Shown one piece after another: positions 23,611 to 34,630 of a DNA stretch of 64,000 bases; the first letter of the stretch is position 1; every line of letters starts with the position of its first letter. The translations under genes were made by a program, and so were the position numbers. The notes beneath the pieces are model-generated. The model was given only the letters and a program-made list of their open reading frames with translations. It ran no database searches and was not told where the DNA came from. This DNA comes from Haloferax prahovense DSM 18310 (GTDB lineage: Archaea > Halobacteriota > Halobacteria > Halobacteriales > Haloferacaceae). The stretch spans positions 241,498-305,497 of the forward strand of contig NZ_AOLG01000054.1 of the NCBI RefSeq assembly GCF_000336815.1. The letters run 5' to 3'.

Positions 23611-25269
23611 GTGGCACACGCGCCGCTTTTGTCCCTCCTCGGGAATTTCACCGGGTCGGAACCGTACGTCACGGGTGCGACCCTAACCGCCGCGCCCGCC
23701 GAGCACGTCTTGCTCGGCGTCGGCGCAGTCGTGGGATTGGGCCTGTTCGCGTGGTTGCCGTGGCTTCCGCGCCGGGTTCGGAGCGGGTTCGCGTCGATCG
23801 GCTTGATGACGTGTTCGGCCCTGCTCGTCTACTTCTCGGGCGGCTACACCGAAGCGCACTTCCACTTCTTCGTCATCGTGGGCGTCCTCGCGGTGTACGA
23901 GGACTGGCTCCCGTTCGTCGTGGGCATCCTGTACGTCGCCATCCAGCACGGCATCTTCGGCATGGCACACCCCGAGGCGGTGTACAACCACCCGGAGGCC
24001 ATCGCGAATCCGATGGGGTGGGGGCTCGTCCACGCGGTGTTCATCCTCATGCTCGCGTCGGCGTTAGTCACGAACTGGTTCTCCGTCGAGCGCTCTCGGG
24101 AGGAGACCAGACAGAAGATGCAGAGCCTCGAAGACAGCGAGGAGGCGAAGGCCGAAGTCGAGCGCCTGAACGAGCAGTTGGTGGTGCAGGCCGACGAACT
24201 CGCCGCGGCCATGGACGCGGTCTCGGAGGGGGATTTCACCGCGAACCCGCCCGAGAACACCGATATCGAGGCTATCGAAGCCATCAGCGACGCGTTCGTG
24301 GCGATGAAGCGCGACCTCTCGTCGACCATCGTCGACCTCCGGGCGTTCGCGGCGACCGTCGAGCGGACGACGCGGTCGGCCCACGACGACGCGGAGACGC
24401 TCGAACGGACGCAACGACAGCTCGCGGCCGACGTGCGGGCGTTCGCCACGGACGTGCGCGAGCAGGCGCAGAACCTCGAATTCACAACCGACGAACTGAG
24501 CAGTCTCTCGGCGACAATCGAGGAAATCGCCGCGAACGCCGACCAGGTCTCTGACGAGGCCAGTAACGCGGCGACGGCCGCCGACGAGGGCACGGGCACC
24601 GCGGCGGCGGCCATCGAGGCGATAGAGAACGTCGAACAGAGCGTCGGCGAGCTCGCGTCGCTCGTCGAGTCGCTCGACGACCGCATGGACGACGTCTCCA
24701 AGAGCACCGACCTCATCGAGTCAATCGCCGAGCAGACGAACACGCTCGCGCTCAACGCGAACATCGAGGCCGCCCGCGCCTCGGACGGCAGCGAGGGGTT
24801 CGCCGTCGTCGCGAACGAGGTGAAGTCCCTCGCCGACGAGACGCAGAACCACTCGGCGGCCATCGAGCGGACGATAACCGAGACGGTCGAGGACGTGGCG
24901 CGCGTGCAGGCGGAGATGAAACGGACGAGGGCGCAACTCGAAACCGGACGGTCGACGACGACCGGCGCCGCCGAGGCGTTCGCGGCGGTCTCGGAAATCG
25001 TCGAGAGCGTCGAGATGTCGGTCAACGAGGTCGCCACGGCGACCGACGACGGCGCGCGGACGACCGAAGAAGTGGTCGACGCGATTATCGGCATCGCCGA
25101 CCACTCGCGGGACATCGCAGAACAGAGCGACGCGCTGGCGAGCCAAGCCGAGTCCAGAGCGGCGACGATTTCGGAGATTCGAGCGCAACTCGATGACCTC
25201 AGGGGCCAGACCGGCGGCCTGCAAGAGCAGCTCGAAACGTTCGACTGCGAGGTTCCGGCCGACGACTGA
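23611..25269 (+). CDS. Methyl-accepting transducer (Htr/MCP-like) with four-helix membrane sensor
   Basis: The protein has 552 residues and starts at GTG. Residues 25-155 contain about four transmembrane helices. These include the segment AHFHFFVIVGVLAVYEDWLP and IQHGIFGMAHPEAVYNHPEA, rich in histidines. No large extracellular ligand domain is present. A HAMP-like linker follows to about 230, and a long coiled-coil signalling domain runs to the end. Its hairpin tip is EQTNTLALNANIEAARA followed by GFAVVANEVKSLADET, which is where CheA/CheW bind. It probably reports a membrane-level or metal/redox signal to chemotaxis or a related pathway. The His-rich membrane part resembles sensors of bacterial GGDEF proteins. 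Confidence 0.9.
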   Translation: MAHAPLLSLLGNFTGSEPYVTGATLTAAPAEHVLLGVGAVVGLGLFAWLPWLPRRVRSGFASIGLMTCSALLVYFSGGYTEAHFHFFVIVGVLAVYEDWLPFVVGILYVAIQHGIFGMAHPEAVYNHPEAIANPMGWGLVHAVFILMLASALVTNWFSVERSREETRQKMQSLEDSEEAKAEVERLNEQLVVQADELAAAMDAVSEGDFTANPPENTDIEAIEAISDAFVAMKRDLSSTIVDLRAFAATVERTTRSAHDDAETLERTQRQLAADVRAFATDVREQAQNLEFTTDELSSLSATIEEIAANADQVSDEASNAATAADEGTGTAAAAIEAIENVEQSVGELASLVESLDDRMDDVSKSTDLIESIAEQTNTLALNANIEAARASDGSEGFAVVANEVKSLADETQNHSAAIERTITETVEDVARVQAEMKRTRAQLETGRSTTTGAAEAFAAVSEIVESVEMSVNEVATATDDGARTTEEVVDAIIGIADHSRDIAEQSDALASQAESRAATISEIRAQLDDLRGQTGGLQEQLETFDCEVPADD

Positions 25270-25472
25270 ACCGGGTCACGCCCGACGGCGTCCGGTCGAG
25301 TCGGGTCGAGTCGAGACCGACGAACGACCGCCGACTCGCGTCTGCAGTCGCTCGAGGACGAGTCAGAGAACGCGAGCGAAAAAGTCAGCCCGCGGCGACC
25401 GCGACCGCAGACGCCGCCGCGGAAACCGACTTCGCGCGCCTCAACCGCGACCGAAAGCGGCGGGGAGCGCGG

Positions 25473-27980
<2,508 letters not shown>

Positions 27981-28307
27981 ATGAGCGACGAAGCTCCCGG
28001 CCTCTCGTTTGATTCACAGCTTTCGGCGATACAGCACGTCGAGCGACGCCAACTACTTCTCGCGCTTCTCAAATCGACTTCTAACGACGCCGCGTTCGGC
28101 AACAGCCGCGCCACACCCGAAACCGACATTCGGGAACTGAAACTGCAGATGTATCACGTACACCTCCCGAAACTCGAACGGATGGGCCTCATCGAGCCGA
28201 ACGAAAACTGGTACAATATCCGCAGGGGTCCGCGCTTCAACGACATCGTACCGCTGTTGCGCGTCATCGACGACCACCGAAACGAACTGCCGGGCGACGT
28301 ACTGTAG
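27981..28307 (+). CDS. Small winged-helix protein (DUF7344-like)
   Basis: The 108-residue protein is a single winged-helix domain: VERRQLLLALLKST, then ELKLQMYHVHLPKLERMGLIE and NWYNIRRGPRFNDIVPLL. The pattern of a short HTH followed by a LPKLERMGLIE-like wing is common in haloarchaeal regulators often named DUF7344 (name from memory). It has no partner domain, so it probably binds DNA as a dimer. A 20-base inverted repeat upstream is a candidate autoregulatory site. It is followed, convergently, by a TrmB-type gene. Confidence 0.75.
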   Translation: MSDEAPGLSFDSQLSAIQHVERRQLLLALLKSTSNDAAFGNSRATPETDIRELKLQMYHVHLPKLERMGLIEPNENWYNIRRGPRFNDIVPLLRVIDDHRNELPGDVL

Positions 28308-28356
28308 CGCCGTCGAGGGACCCGGCGTGCGAACGAACGGCAGCGTCGTTAGCGGA

Positions 28357-29151
28357 TTAATCCGAGTCGCGGCCGAGCAATCCCTGAGACAGCAACCGAC
28401 GCGAGATGACGATGAGGCCGTTCTGGAATCCACTGCCGAAAATTGCGTGTTCTTCGCCGGTGTCTGGAACGATGGTGCTGACGAGAATCGACGAGCGGTC
28501 GACGAGTAAGAGCCGGCCGATAGCGAGGTTCTCGTCGGCGCTCTCGCCGCGGAGCCATTCGAGACCGGAAACGAACGTCGTCGCGCTCGGGACGGCCGCC
28601 CGCACCTGCTGTCGCAGGGATTCGGTCGCCGCCCCGATGATCACGTCCACATCCTCGGCTCGGACGTTCAGGTCATTGGCGAACCGGTCGGTCAGAAGCG
28701 AGTCGTCGCCGAGGACGAGTACGATTTCGTCGTCCGCGTCGTCGATGAGCTTGTGCGTCCGGTTCGCGATGGCCTCGGCCCCGGACATCGCCCAGACTTC
28801 CTGAACCGAGCCCTGTTCGCCCGAGTCGATTCTGTCGGTCCGCTCCAGCGCGTTCGTGAGCCGGTCGATTCGGTTTTGATACTGCGCACGGAGCGTCTCG
28901 GTCGCCTCCGCGAGCGGAACGGCCCGGAACCGCTGCGGACTCGAGTGCTGGACTTCGACGAGCCCCTGTGCCTCCAGCACGCGAACGGCGTCGTACACGC
29001 GAGTCCGCGGTACGTCGGTAATCTCGCTGAGTTGCTTCGCCGTGCCCGTCGAGACCCGAGTGAGACCGACGAAACACTTTGCCTCGTACTCTTTGAGTCC
29101 GAGTTGCTGAAGTACGTCGATAGCGTCCTCTTGTGAATCTCCCGTGCTCAT
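28357..29151 (-). CDS. TrmB-family transcriptional regulator
   Basis: The 264-residue protein has an N-terminal TrmB winged helix (VLQQLGLKEYEAKCFVGLTR, then LSEITDVPRTRVYDAVRVLEAQGLVEV). A short coiled coil follows, then a C-terminal domain with phospholipase-D-like strands (EIVLVLGDDSLLT, VDVIIGAATESLR). TrmB proteins bind operators near the TATA box and in several haloarchaeal cases sense sugars. The classical C-terminal maltose-binding residues cannot be judged here. It is divergent from a paralog at 29537 with the same architecture. Confidence 0.87.
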   Translation of the reverse strand: MSTGDSQEDAIDVLQQLGLKEYEAKCFVGLTRVSTGTAKQLSEITDVPRTRVYDAVRVLEAQGLVEVQHSSPQRFRAVPLAEATETLRAQYQNRIDRLTNALERTDRIDSGEQGSVQEVWAMSGAEAIANRTHKLIDDADDEIVLVLGDDSLLTDRFANDLNVRAEDVDVIIGAATESLRQQVRAAVPSATTFVSGLEWLRGESADENLAIGRLLLVDRSSILVSTIVPDTGEEHAIFGSGFQNGLIVISRRLLSQGLLGRDSD

Positions 29152-29536
29152 ATGTCTCAACCGAACTCCGAGGCGTCCCGTCTCCTCACGAACGCTTGTA
29201 TCGGCGAACGGATAACAATTGTTACTTTTCGAGTGAATACGTTTCGTCAAGGTTAGCCAACTGAGTTAATTCAGGGTTAAAACCGTGTTTTCACGGTAGT
29301 TCTGAACACGGTGTTGTTATATTCTTAGTGACAGGGTAACTTTCCATAGTTTTCGTACGTTACGCGCGGATAATCGACACGTAATGAATTCACTCAGATA
29401 ATCACAAACAACTATACGGCGCCGGGACGAATCGCGACTGCGGCACACAGTGGAGTACTGTGTCCCAACCACAACTGACACGTGCCGCCTCAGCCACTCG
29501 TCGTGGCTGAGTTTCGCAGACATCGAGGCACCCATT
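29152..29536. promoter_or_regulatory. 385-base divergent intergenic region between TrmB paralogs
   Basis: AT-rich, long for this genome. Near the minus-strand gene lies the perfect palindrome TAACAATTGTTA (29213-29224). In the middle is a stem ACCGTG-TTTT-CACGGT (29282-29297) followed by AACACGGTGTT. A 15-base word, TCACTCAGATAATCA (29390-29404), recurs exactly at 27903. These are candidate sites for the flanking regulators; none has been tested. Confidence 0.5.
29213..29224. promoter_or_regulatory. Perfect 12-base palindrome, putative TrmB-type operator
   Basis: TAACAATTGTTA sits about 62-73 bases before the ATG of the minus-strand TrmB gene. No function is proven, and its AT-richness means a chance origin is possible. 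Confidence 0.35.
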
Positions 29537-30337
29537 ATGAGTACTGATTCGGGCGACGACTTCCGTTCTGTCGCAATCGAACAATTGAAACAACTCGGCC
29601 TCAGCACGTACGCCGCACGGACCTTCGTCGCACTCACCAGCCTCGGTACCGGCACGGCAACGGAGATTAGCAAGGTCTCCGAAGTCCCACGAACTCGGGT
29701 GTACGACGCGGTCGACGAGTTACGCGAGCGGGGACTCGTCGACATCCAACAGTCCTCACCGAAGAAGTTCTGGGTGGTATCCGCGGAGACGACGTGCCAG
29801 AAGTTCGAACAGGAGATGAGACAGCGGACCTCCCTTCTGACGACGGCGCTTCAGGAACTCGGAACTACCCAGCGCAAGCAGGAACAGCGTGGCGTCTGGA
29901 CGGTTGAAGGCCAGCCTGCCGTCACGGACCGTGTCCTCGAATTTATCGGCGGCGCGGAGGACGAAATCGTCTACATGACCGTCGAGGGACTGCTCACCGA
30001 GGACATCGTCGAGGCGCTGGGGGAGGCGGCACGCCGGGGCGTCTCGATTCGGGTGGCGGGAATCTCGCCGGACGTTCAGGGGATGATTCGCGACGAAATC
30101 CCCGACGCGGAGCTGTTCGACACGCTCTGGATGTGGTCGGACACGCCCGCGGGACGCCTCATGATGGTCGACGGGAATCAAACGCTCGCGAGCGTGCTCG
30201 TCAACGGCAGGGACGCGACTCCGTCCGACCCTCGCTCGGAGACGGCGATTTGGGGTGTGGGCGAGACGAACAGCCTCGTCGCGGTGCTCCGTGCGATATT
30301 CACGTGGCGGCTCGAAAACGCTGACCCCGCCGACTGA
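29537..30337 (+). CDS. TrmB-family transcriptional regulator (paralog)
   Basis: The 266-residue protein shares architecture with the gene at 28357-29151. It has the HTH LKQLGLSTYAARTFVALTSL followed by SKVSEVPRTRVYDAVDELRERGLVDIQ, and the C-terminal domain includes DEIVYMTVEGLLTED and RRGVSIRVAGISPDVQGMI. The shared PRTRVYDAV recognition-helix word suggests similar DNA sites. It begins at ATG 29537, with TrmB paralogs arranged head to head across 385 bases. Ligand unknown. Confidence 0.87.
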   Translation: MSTDSGDDFRSVAIEQLKQLGLSTYAARTFVALTSLGTGTATEISKVSEVPRTRVYDAVDELRERGLVDIQQSSPKKFWVVSAETTCQKFEQEMRQRTSLLTTALQELGTTQRKQEQRGVWTVEGQPAVTDRVLEFIGGAEDEIVYMTVEGLLTEDIVEALGEAARRGVSIRVAGISPDVQGMIRDEIPDAELFDTLWMWSDTPAGRLMMVDGNQTLASVLVNGRDATPSDPRSETAIWGVGETNSLVAVLRAIFTWRLENADPAD

Positions 30338-30515
30338 GGCGGACGGCTCCGGAGCCGTGGGCGACTCGAAACACGGGGATAGAAGCCTTCGAAGCCTGGG
30401 ACTCCTTACTGCGACCCGTTACAATCGGCCGACGACTGTCGAGAAAAACGCTCGCGCGAGTCGCCCCGAGCGCGGCGCGAGCGGCGCGGAATGCCATCGG
30501 GGCGGGTCCGGCAAC

Positions 30516-31175
30516 CTACTGCCGTAGTGGACGCGGCGGCGCGACCGCGGTCGTCGCCACCGCGCCCATCGCCACGACAGGGTCGACGATGGGTATCGGA
30601 ACGTCGGCCCGCACGTCGGGAATCGCGCCCGAAGAGGAGATGCCGGTACAGCTCGGCGCGACGACGTCGCAGCCGGCGTCGACGAGGCGGTCGACCGCCG
30701 CACGAATCGCCGCCCGACCCTCGTCGGTCGTGAGGTAGTTCGTCGTCGCCGCGCCCTCGACGACCTCCTCGGCCGCGAGCCGGTCGCCGAGCAGATGTCG
30801 GATGCTCGACCCGGCCCCGTTTTCGAGGCCGAGCGTCCCGACGCGCTCGCCGCGGGCGGACGCGACGGCGGCCACGCTCGCGCCCGCGCCGACGACCGGG
30901 ACGTCGAGCGCGTCGCCGAGCGCCTCCACGCCGGGGTCGAGCGCGCAGCTGACGCAGAGCGCGTCGACCTCGGTCGCCATCTCGCGGCCGAGCGCCTCGA
31001 TGTGCGGGAGGGCGTCGGCCTCGGCGGCCGCGTTCGGAATCCCGTCGGGGTGGGCGGGGATACACCGCGACAGCGTCGAGACGTGCGGGTAGTGCCGTTC
31101 GATGAGCCGTCCGTGGAGGGCGACTTCCTCGGGGTCGTCGAGCGTGAGCACGCGGAGGACGCCGAGTTCGACCAT
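30516..31175 (-). CDS. Aspartate/glutamate/hydantoin racemase-family protein
   Basis: A 219-residue protein of the Asp/Glu racemase superfamily. The two catalytic-cysteine regions are visible as VDALCVSCALDPGV and CDVVAPSCTGISS, each with a plausible thiol for the cofactor-free two-base mechanism. VPVVGAGASVAAVA and RVGTLGLENGA are further family motifs. It is the last gene of the long operon that starts with OppA. Its start overlaps the stop of the nitroreductase gene (TGATG). It could racemise an amino acid, a hydantoin or a related product of that pathway. The substrate is inference. Confidence 0.8.
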   Translation of the reverse strand: MVELGVLRVLTLDDPEEVALHGRLIERHYPHVSTLSRCIPAHPDGIPNAAAEADALPHIEALGREMATEVDALCVSCALDPGVEALGDALDVPVVGAGASVAAVASARGERVGTLGLENGAGSSIRHLLGDRLAAEEVVEGAATTNYLTTDEGRAAIRAAVDRLVDAGCDVVAPSCTGISSSGAIPDVRADVPIPIVDPVVAMGAVATTAVAPPRPLRQ

Positions 31176-32098
31176 CAGGCGGTTCCTCCGGTGTTCCGGT
31201 CGGCGTCCCGGCGGGGGTCTGTATCCGCCGGTTCGTCGATACCGCGGGCCTCGAAGAACCCCTGCTGGCGGAGCGCGTCGAGCAGTTCGCCCTCGCGGCG
31301 GTTCATGAAGCCGTTCGGCCCCCAGTAGCGTTCGAGCGTCTCCTGCCACTCGCGGCGGTCGTCGCCGTAGACGCTGTCGCCGTACATCTCGTTCATCGCG
31401 TCGTAACAGGCGTCGAGCTGGTCGTCGGTGGCGTCGCGGTAGCCGCCCTCGTGGAGGACCGCGTCGAGCGGAACCCGCGGGGCGTGCTCGGTCGCCTCGC
31501 CGTGGCGCGGGACGCCGAGACAGAGCCCGAAAATCGGCAGGACGCCCGCGGGGAGGTCGGTCGTCGCGGCGACCGCGGTGAGGTTGTTCAGGATGTTGCC
31601 GATGGGACAGACGCCGTAACCGCGGCTTTCTGCGGCCAGCATCACGCCCATCGCGGCCAGCGAGGCGTCTATCGCTCCCTCCAGCAGCCCCATCGCGGGC
31701 GCCGTCCGGAACTCGCGGTCGCGGTGCTCCAACAGCAGTCGAATCCGGCGGAGGTCGATGCAGACGAGGAGGAAGTGGCTCGCCTCCTCGACCTGCACGG
31801 TGCCGCGGCTACACAGCTCGTGAATCCGCTCGCGGCGGTCGGGGTCGCGTATCCAGACGAAGCTGTACATCTGGGTCGTTCCGCTGGTCGGGGCCTTCCG
31901 CCCGGCGTCGACCATCGCGCGGACCTCGTCGTCGGGGATTTCGGCCTCGGTGTCGAACTGGCGGACCGTCGCGCGGCGCGCGAGCCACGGGGCGAGGTCC
32001 GGCACCTCGGCGACCGCCGCGGCGAGCGCGGGCCGGTCCGTGCGATTCGTGTGGTCCGGGCCTGCACGGTCACCGGCTGCGGGCGTGCGGTCGCTCAC
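31175..32098 (-). CDS. Nitroreductase-family flavoprotein
   Basis: The 307-residue protein (GTG start) has the FMN-binding nitroreductase fold: APWLARRATVRQFDTEAEIP, then VDAGRKAPTSGTTQMYSFVWI, MGVMLAAESRGYGVCPIGN and FGLCLGVP. Such proteins bind FMN and reduce nitro groups, flavins, enones or act as dehydrogenases. The N-terminal 25 residues are extra. Its start overlaps the stop of the M29-like gene by four bases (GTGA). In this operon a flavin-dependent reduction or oxidation of a peptide-derived compound is plausible, but not shown. Confidence 0.82.
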   Translation of the reverse strand: MSDRTPAAGDRAGPDHTNRTDRPALAAAVAEVPDLAPWLARRATVRQFDTEAEIPDDEVRAMVDAGRKAPTSGTTQMYSFVWIRDPDRRERIHELCSRGTVQVEEASHFLLVCIDLRRIRLLLEHRDREFRTAPAMGLLEGAIDASLAAMGVMLAAESRGYGVCPIGNILNNLTAVAATTDLPAGVLPIFGLCLGVPRHGEATEHAPRVPLDAVLHEGGYRDATDDQLDACYDAMNEMYGDSVYGDDRREWQETLERYWGPNGFMNRREGELLDALRQQGFFEARGIDEPADTDPRRDADRNTGGTA

Positions 32099-33042
32099 AC
32101 GAGCACCTCGCCGTCGGCGACGACGACCTCGCCGTCGAGCGAGACCGTCGGTTCGAGGATGACGCCGTCGAGGTGCGAGTCGCAGTCGATGGTCCCGCCG
32201 AAGCCGAGGTTGTCGCCGAAGGCGACGTGGCAGGTTCCGTACACTTTCTCGTCTTCGAGGACGGTCCCGATAATGCTCGCCGCCGGGTTCGTCCCGAGGC
32301 CGAGTTCGCACACTCGCCGGGCGCAGTCGTCGCCGCTCGTCGCGTCGAGGAACTCGTCGGCGGCCGCGCCCTCGACGGCCGTGATGCGCCCCTCGTCGAG
32401 TTCGACCGTCAGCGGCTCGTCGAGGACGCCGACGCCCGCGAGGCCGCCGTCGAAGACGAGCGTGCCGGTCGCCGTTCCCTCGACCGGCGCGATGTAGCTC
32501 TCGCCGGACGGGAGGTTGCCGGAGTCGCCGGGTTCGGCGATGATGCCGTCGCTCGGGATGCCGTCGCGGCCCGAAAGCGACATCGTCGCCGACGCGCCGT
32601 CGGCCTCGATGCGGGCCTCGTCGGCCGCGGTGAGCTTCTCCGTGAGCGCCGCCGTCAGGCGCTCGACCTCCTCGTAGTCGGCCGTAATCGCGCCCTCTCC
32701 GAACATCTGGTCCGTGATGCCGGGCATCGTGGCGACGCGAGCGCCGGCCTCGGTCGCGGCCTCCCGCGCCCGCGTGTGCGTCAGCGACGCGCTGGTCGGA
32801 CAGACCACGATGTCGGCCGACTCCATCGCGCGGGCGACCGACCCGGGCGGCTCCATCCCGTTTCGCTCCATCGGCGGAATCTCGAACAGGCCGGACTCCA
32901 GCCCGAGTTCGACCCCCGCATCGAACAGCGCCCGCCCGATGTGGTTCGTGTCGGTGTCGGTCACGACGAGGAGCGTCTCCCCGGGATGGGCGTTCATATT
33001 CTCGGCGAGGAGTCGCTTCGCCACGGCGCGGTGGTCGGCCAC
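32095..33042 (-). CDS. M29-like aminopeptidase
   Basis: The 315-residue protein is a short relative of M29 aminopeptidases. Similar motifs to the gene at 14919 are SGNLPSGESYIAPVEGTA, RVCELGLGTNPAA, VHVAFGDNLGFGG-like CHVAFGDNLGFGGTID and the C-terminal HLDGVIL. The Glu in ELGLG, the His in CHVAFGD and the Asp/His of CDSHLDG are candidate metal ligands. It is about 50 residues shorter than the canonical enzyme, mainly in the N-terminal domain. In the operon it probably hydrolyses the imported substrate. It is one base downstream of the AroM-like gene. Confidence 0.82.
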   Translation of the reverse strand: MADHRAVAKRLLAENMNAHPGETLLVVTDTDTNHIGRALFDAGVELGLESGLFEIPPMERNGMEPPGSVARAMESADIVVCPTSASLTHTRAREAATEAGARVATMPGITDQMFGEGAITADYEEVERLTAALTEKLTAADEARIEADGASATMSLSGRDGIPSDGIIAEPGDSGNLPSGESYIAPVEGTATGTLVFDGGLAGVGVLDEPLTVELDEGRITAVEGAAADEFLDATSGDDCARRVCELGLGTNPAASIIGTVLEDEKVYGTCHVAFGDNLGFGGTIDCDSHLDGVILEPTVSLDGEVVVADGEVLV

Positions 33043-33043
33043 G

Positions 33044-33703
33044 TCAGAGCACCTCCTCGGCGGTCTTCGCCAGCACCGACCGCCCGAGCAGGACGCTCGT
33101 GTCCGTAATCTCGCGGACGGTCGCTTTCATTTCGGGCGTGTAGCCCATGCAGTCCATCACGATGAGGTCGGCGTCGGTGCCGATTTCGGCGGCGGCCGCG
33201 GACACCTCGTCCTCGTCGGCGTACGGCGACCCCGCGGCGGTGACGAGGTCGTAGTCGGCCCACTTCTCGAACGTCATGGCCTCCTGTTCCTCCTTGGGCA
33301 TGATGACGCCGAGGGTCCCGCCGTCGAGGATGGTCGAGACCCACGCAGAAAGCAGGTCGCTCGGCTCGAAGACGGGCACGCCGGCGTCGAACGGCGGGAA
33401 GTGGCCCGTACAGAGGACGCCGATGGCCGTGACCTCCGATTCGAGGGCGCGGATACGTTCGCGGAGGAGTTCGACGACCGACTCGCGGTCGACGGTGACG
33501 GGCGTCCCGTCGGCGAGCCGGGAGACGTACACCGGCTCTCCCTCTTGCGGGCCGACCGCCGCTTCGACCTCGGCCGCCGAGTCGAATTGGTCGAGCGCGC
33601 CGACCTCGACGATGTCCACCTCGGGCGGGAGAGCCGCCGCGATGTCGGGCGTCACGTCGCTCCGGGGTGCCTGTCCGATGGTCACGAGTCCGAGCGTCGA
33701 CAT
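33044..33703 (-). CDS. AroM-family protein
   Basis: A 219-residue homolog of AroM. The start STLGLVTIGQAPRSDVTPDI and the conserved GVLCTGHFP, LGVIMPKEEQ and DCMGYTPEMK regions are family hallmarks. AroM is related to Asp/Glu racemases but has no established reaction; in E. coli it is named only from its position beside aroL. Here it is embedded between DUF1177 and an aminopeptidase, which supports a catabolic or racemase-type function. Start ATG at 33703 is one base after the DUF1177 stop. Confidence 0.88.
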   Translation of the reverse strand: MSTLGLVTIGQAPRSDVTPDIAAALPPEVDIVEVGALDQFDSAAEVEAAVGPQEGEPVYVSRLADGTPVTVDRESVVELLRERIRALESEVTAIGVLCTGHFPPFDAGVPVFEPSDLLSAWVSTILDGGTLGVIMPKEEQEAMTFEKWADYDLVTAAGSPYADEDEVSAAAAEIGTDADLIVMDCMGYTPEMKATVREITDTSVLLGRSVLAKTAEEVL

Positions 33704-33704
33704 C

Positions 33705-34622
33705 TCAGACGCCCTCGCCGAGCGTCTGGAGGCGGCCCATCGAGCCGTACAGCGACGTGAGTCGGTCGTACTCGGTCTCGTCGTAGAACGACGCGCGGCC
33801 GCGGGGGAAGTCCTTGGCCGTCTCGACGACGAACCCGGTCGCGTCGAGCAGGTCGGTGAGGTAGTTCGCGCCGGTCCCGCAGCCGGGGACGGGCGAGACG
33901 CTCGTCGTCGCCACGCCCACGACGGGCGCGTCGGTCGCCGTCGCCGGCTGGAGGATGCTGTTGATGTGGTGCACGTCGTTGCCGTAGGGGGTGATGTCCT
34001 GCATCGTGAGCGTGAGCGTGCTCGGTGGGCGGCCGGTCGACCGCTCTTGGATGTCGAGGAGGCTGTCGCTCACCTTCAGCACCCACCCCTCCTTGACGGT
34101 CGGCGTGATGGCGAAGCCGCGCTCGCAGTGGACGCGGTTGCCCTTCGTGGCGTCGACGGAGACGACGGCGTCCATCTCCTCGTCCACCTCGTGTTCGTTC
34201 ATGGTGCTCGTATCGACCGGACTGCCCATGAACGGCACCGGGTCGTGGGGGGAGGTCGGCGCGTCGGGACAGACGTGCGTGGCGATGCGAACGTCACCGG
34301 CGAGCACGTCGCCGCGGGCGCGCATCTCGCCGAGGTGGAGCGCGACCGCGAGGGCCACGATGGCCCCGTCGGCGTCGGAGACCGGGCCGAGTTCGGCCGG
34401 CCGGGCGGCGACCCCGCCGAGGCGACCGATGACGCCGAGCGTCGGCGCGTCCCGGTCGGCCCCGGGGACGACCGTCTTGACGAAGTCGGTCGACCCCTCG
34501 TCGGTCGAGATGGTCGTCACTTCCGTGTCGAGACCGTACGTTTCGAGTGCGTCGCGTACCAGTTCGCCGTCCGCGTCGGGACGGCTGAGGATGTCGTATG
34601 CTTGCTGAATCTTGTCGAACAT
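33705..34622 (-). CDS. DUF1177-family protein
   Basis: A 305-residue protein with clear DUF1177 features: GADRDAPTLGVIGRLGG, THVCPDAPTSPHDPVPFMGSP, VHCERGFAITPT and SVSPVPGCGTGANYLTDLLDATGFVVE. Members are small-domain alpha/beta proteins of unknown activity, often found with AroM and DUF917 genes. The His/Asp-rich stretch THVCPDAPTSPHDP could bind metal. It precedes DUF917 by eight bases on the same strand. No function is assigned to the family that I know of. Confidence 0.88.
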   Translation of the reverse strand: MFDKIQQAYDILSRPDADGELVRDALETYGLDTEVTTISTDEGSTDFVKTVVPGADRDAPTLGVIGRLGGVAARPAELGPVSDADGAIVALAVALHLGEMRARGDVLAGDVRIATHVCPDAPTSPHDPVPFMGSPVDTSTMNEHEVDEEMDAVVSVDATKGNRVHCERGFAITPTVKEGWVLKVSDSLLDIQERSTGRPPSTLTLTMQDITPYGNDVHHINSILQPATATDAPVVGVATTSVSPVPGCGTGANYLTDLLDATGFVVETAKDFPRGRASFYDETEYDRLTSLYGSMGRLQTLGEGV

Positions 34623-34630
34623 GAGTTGCG

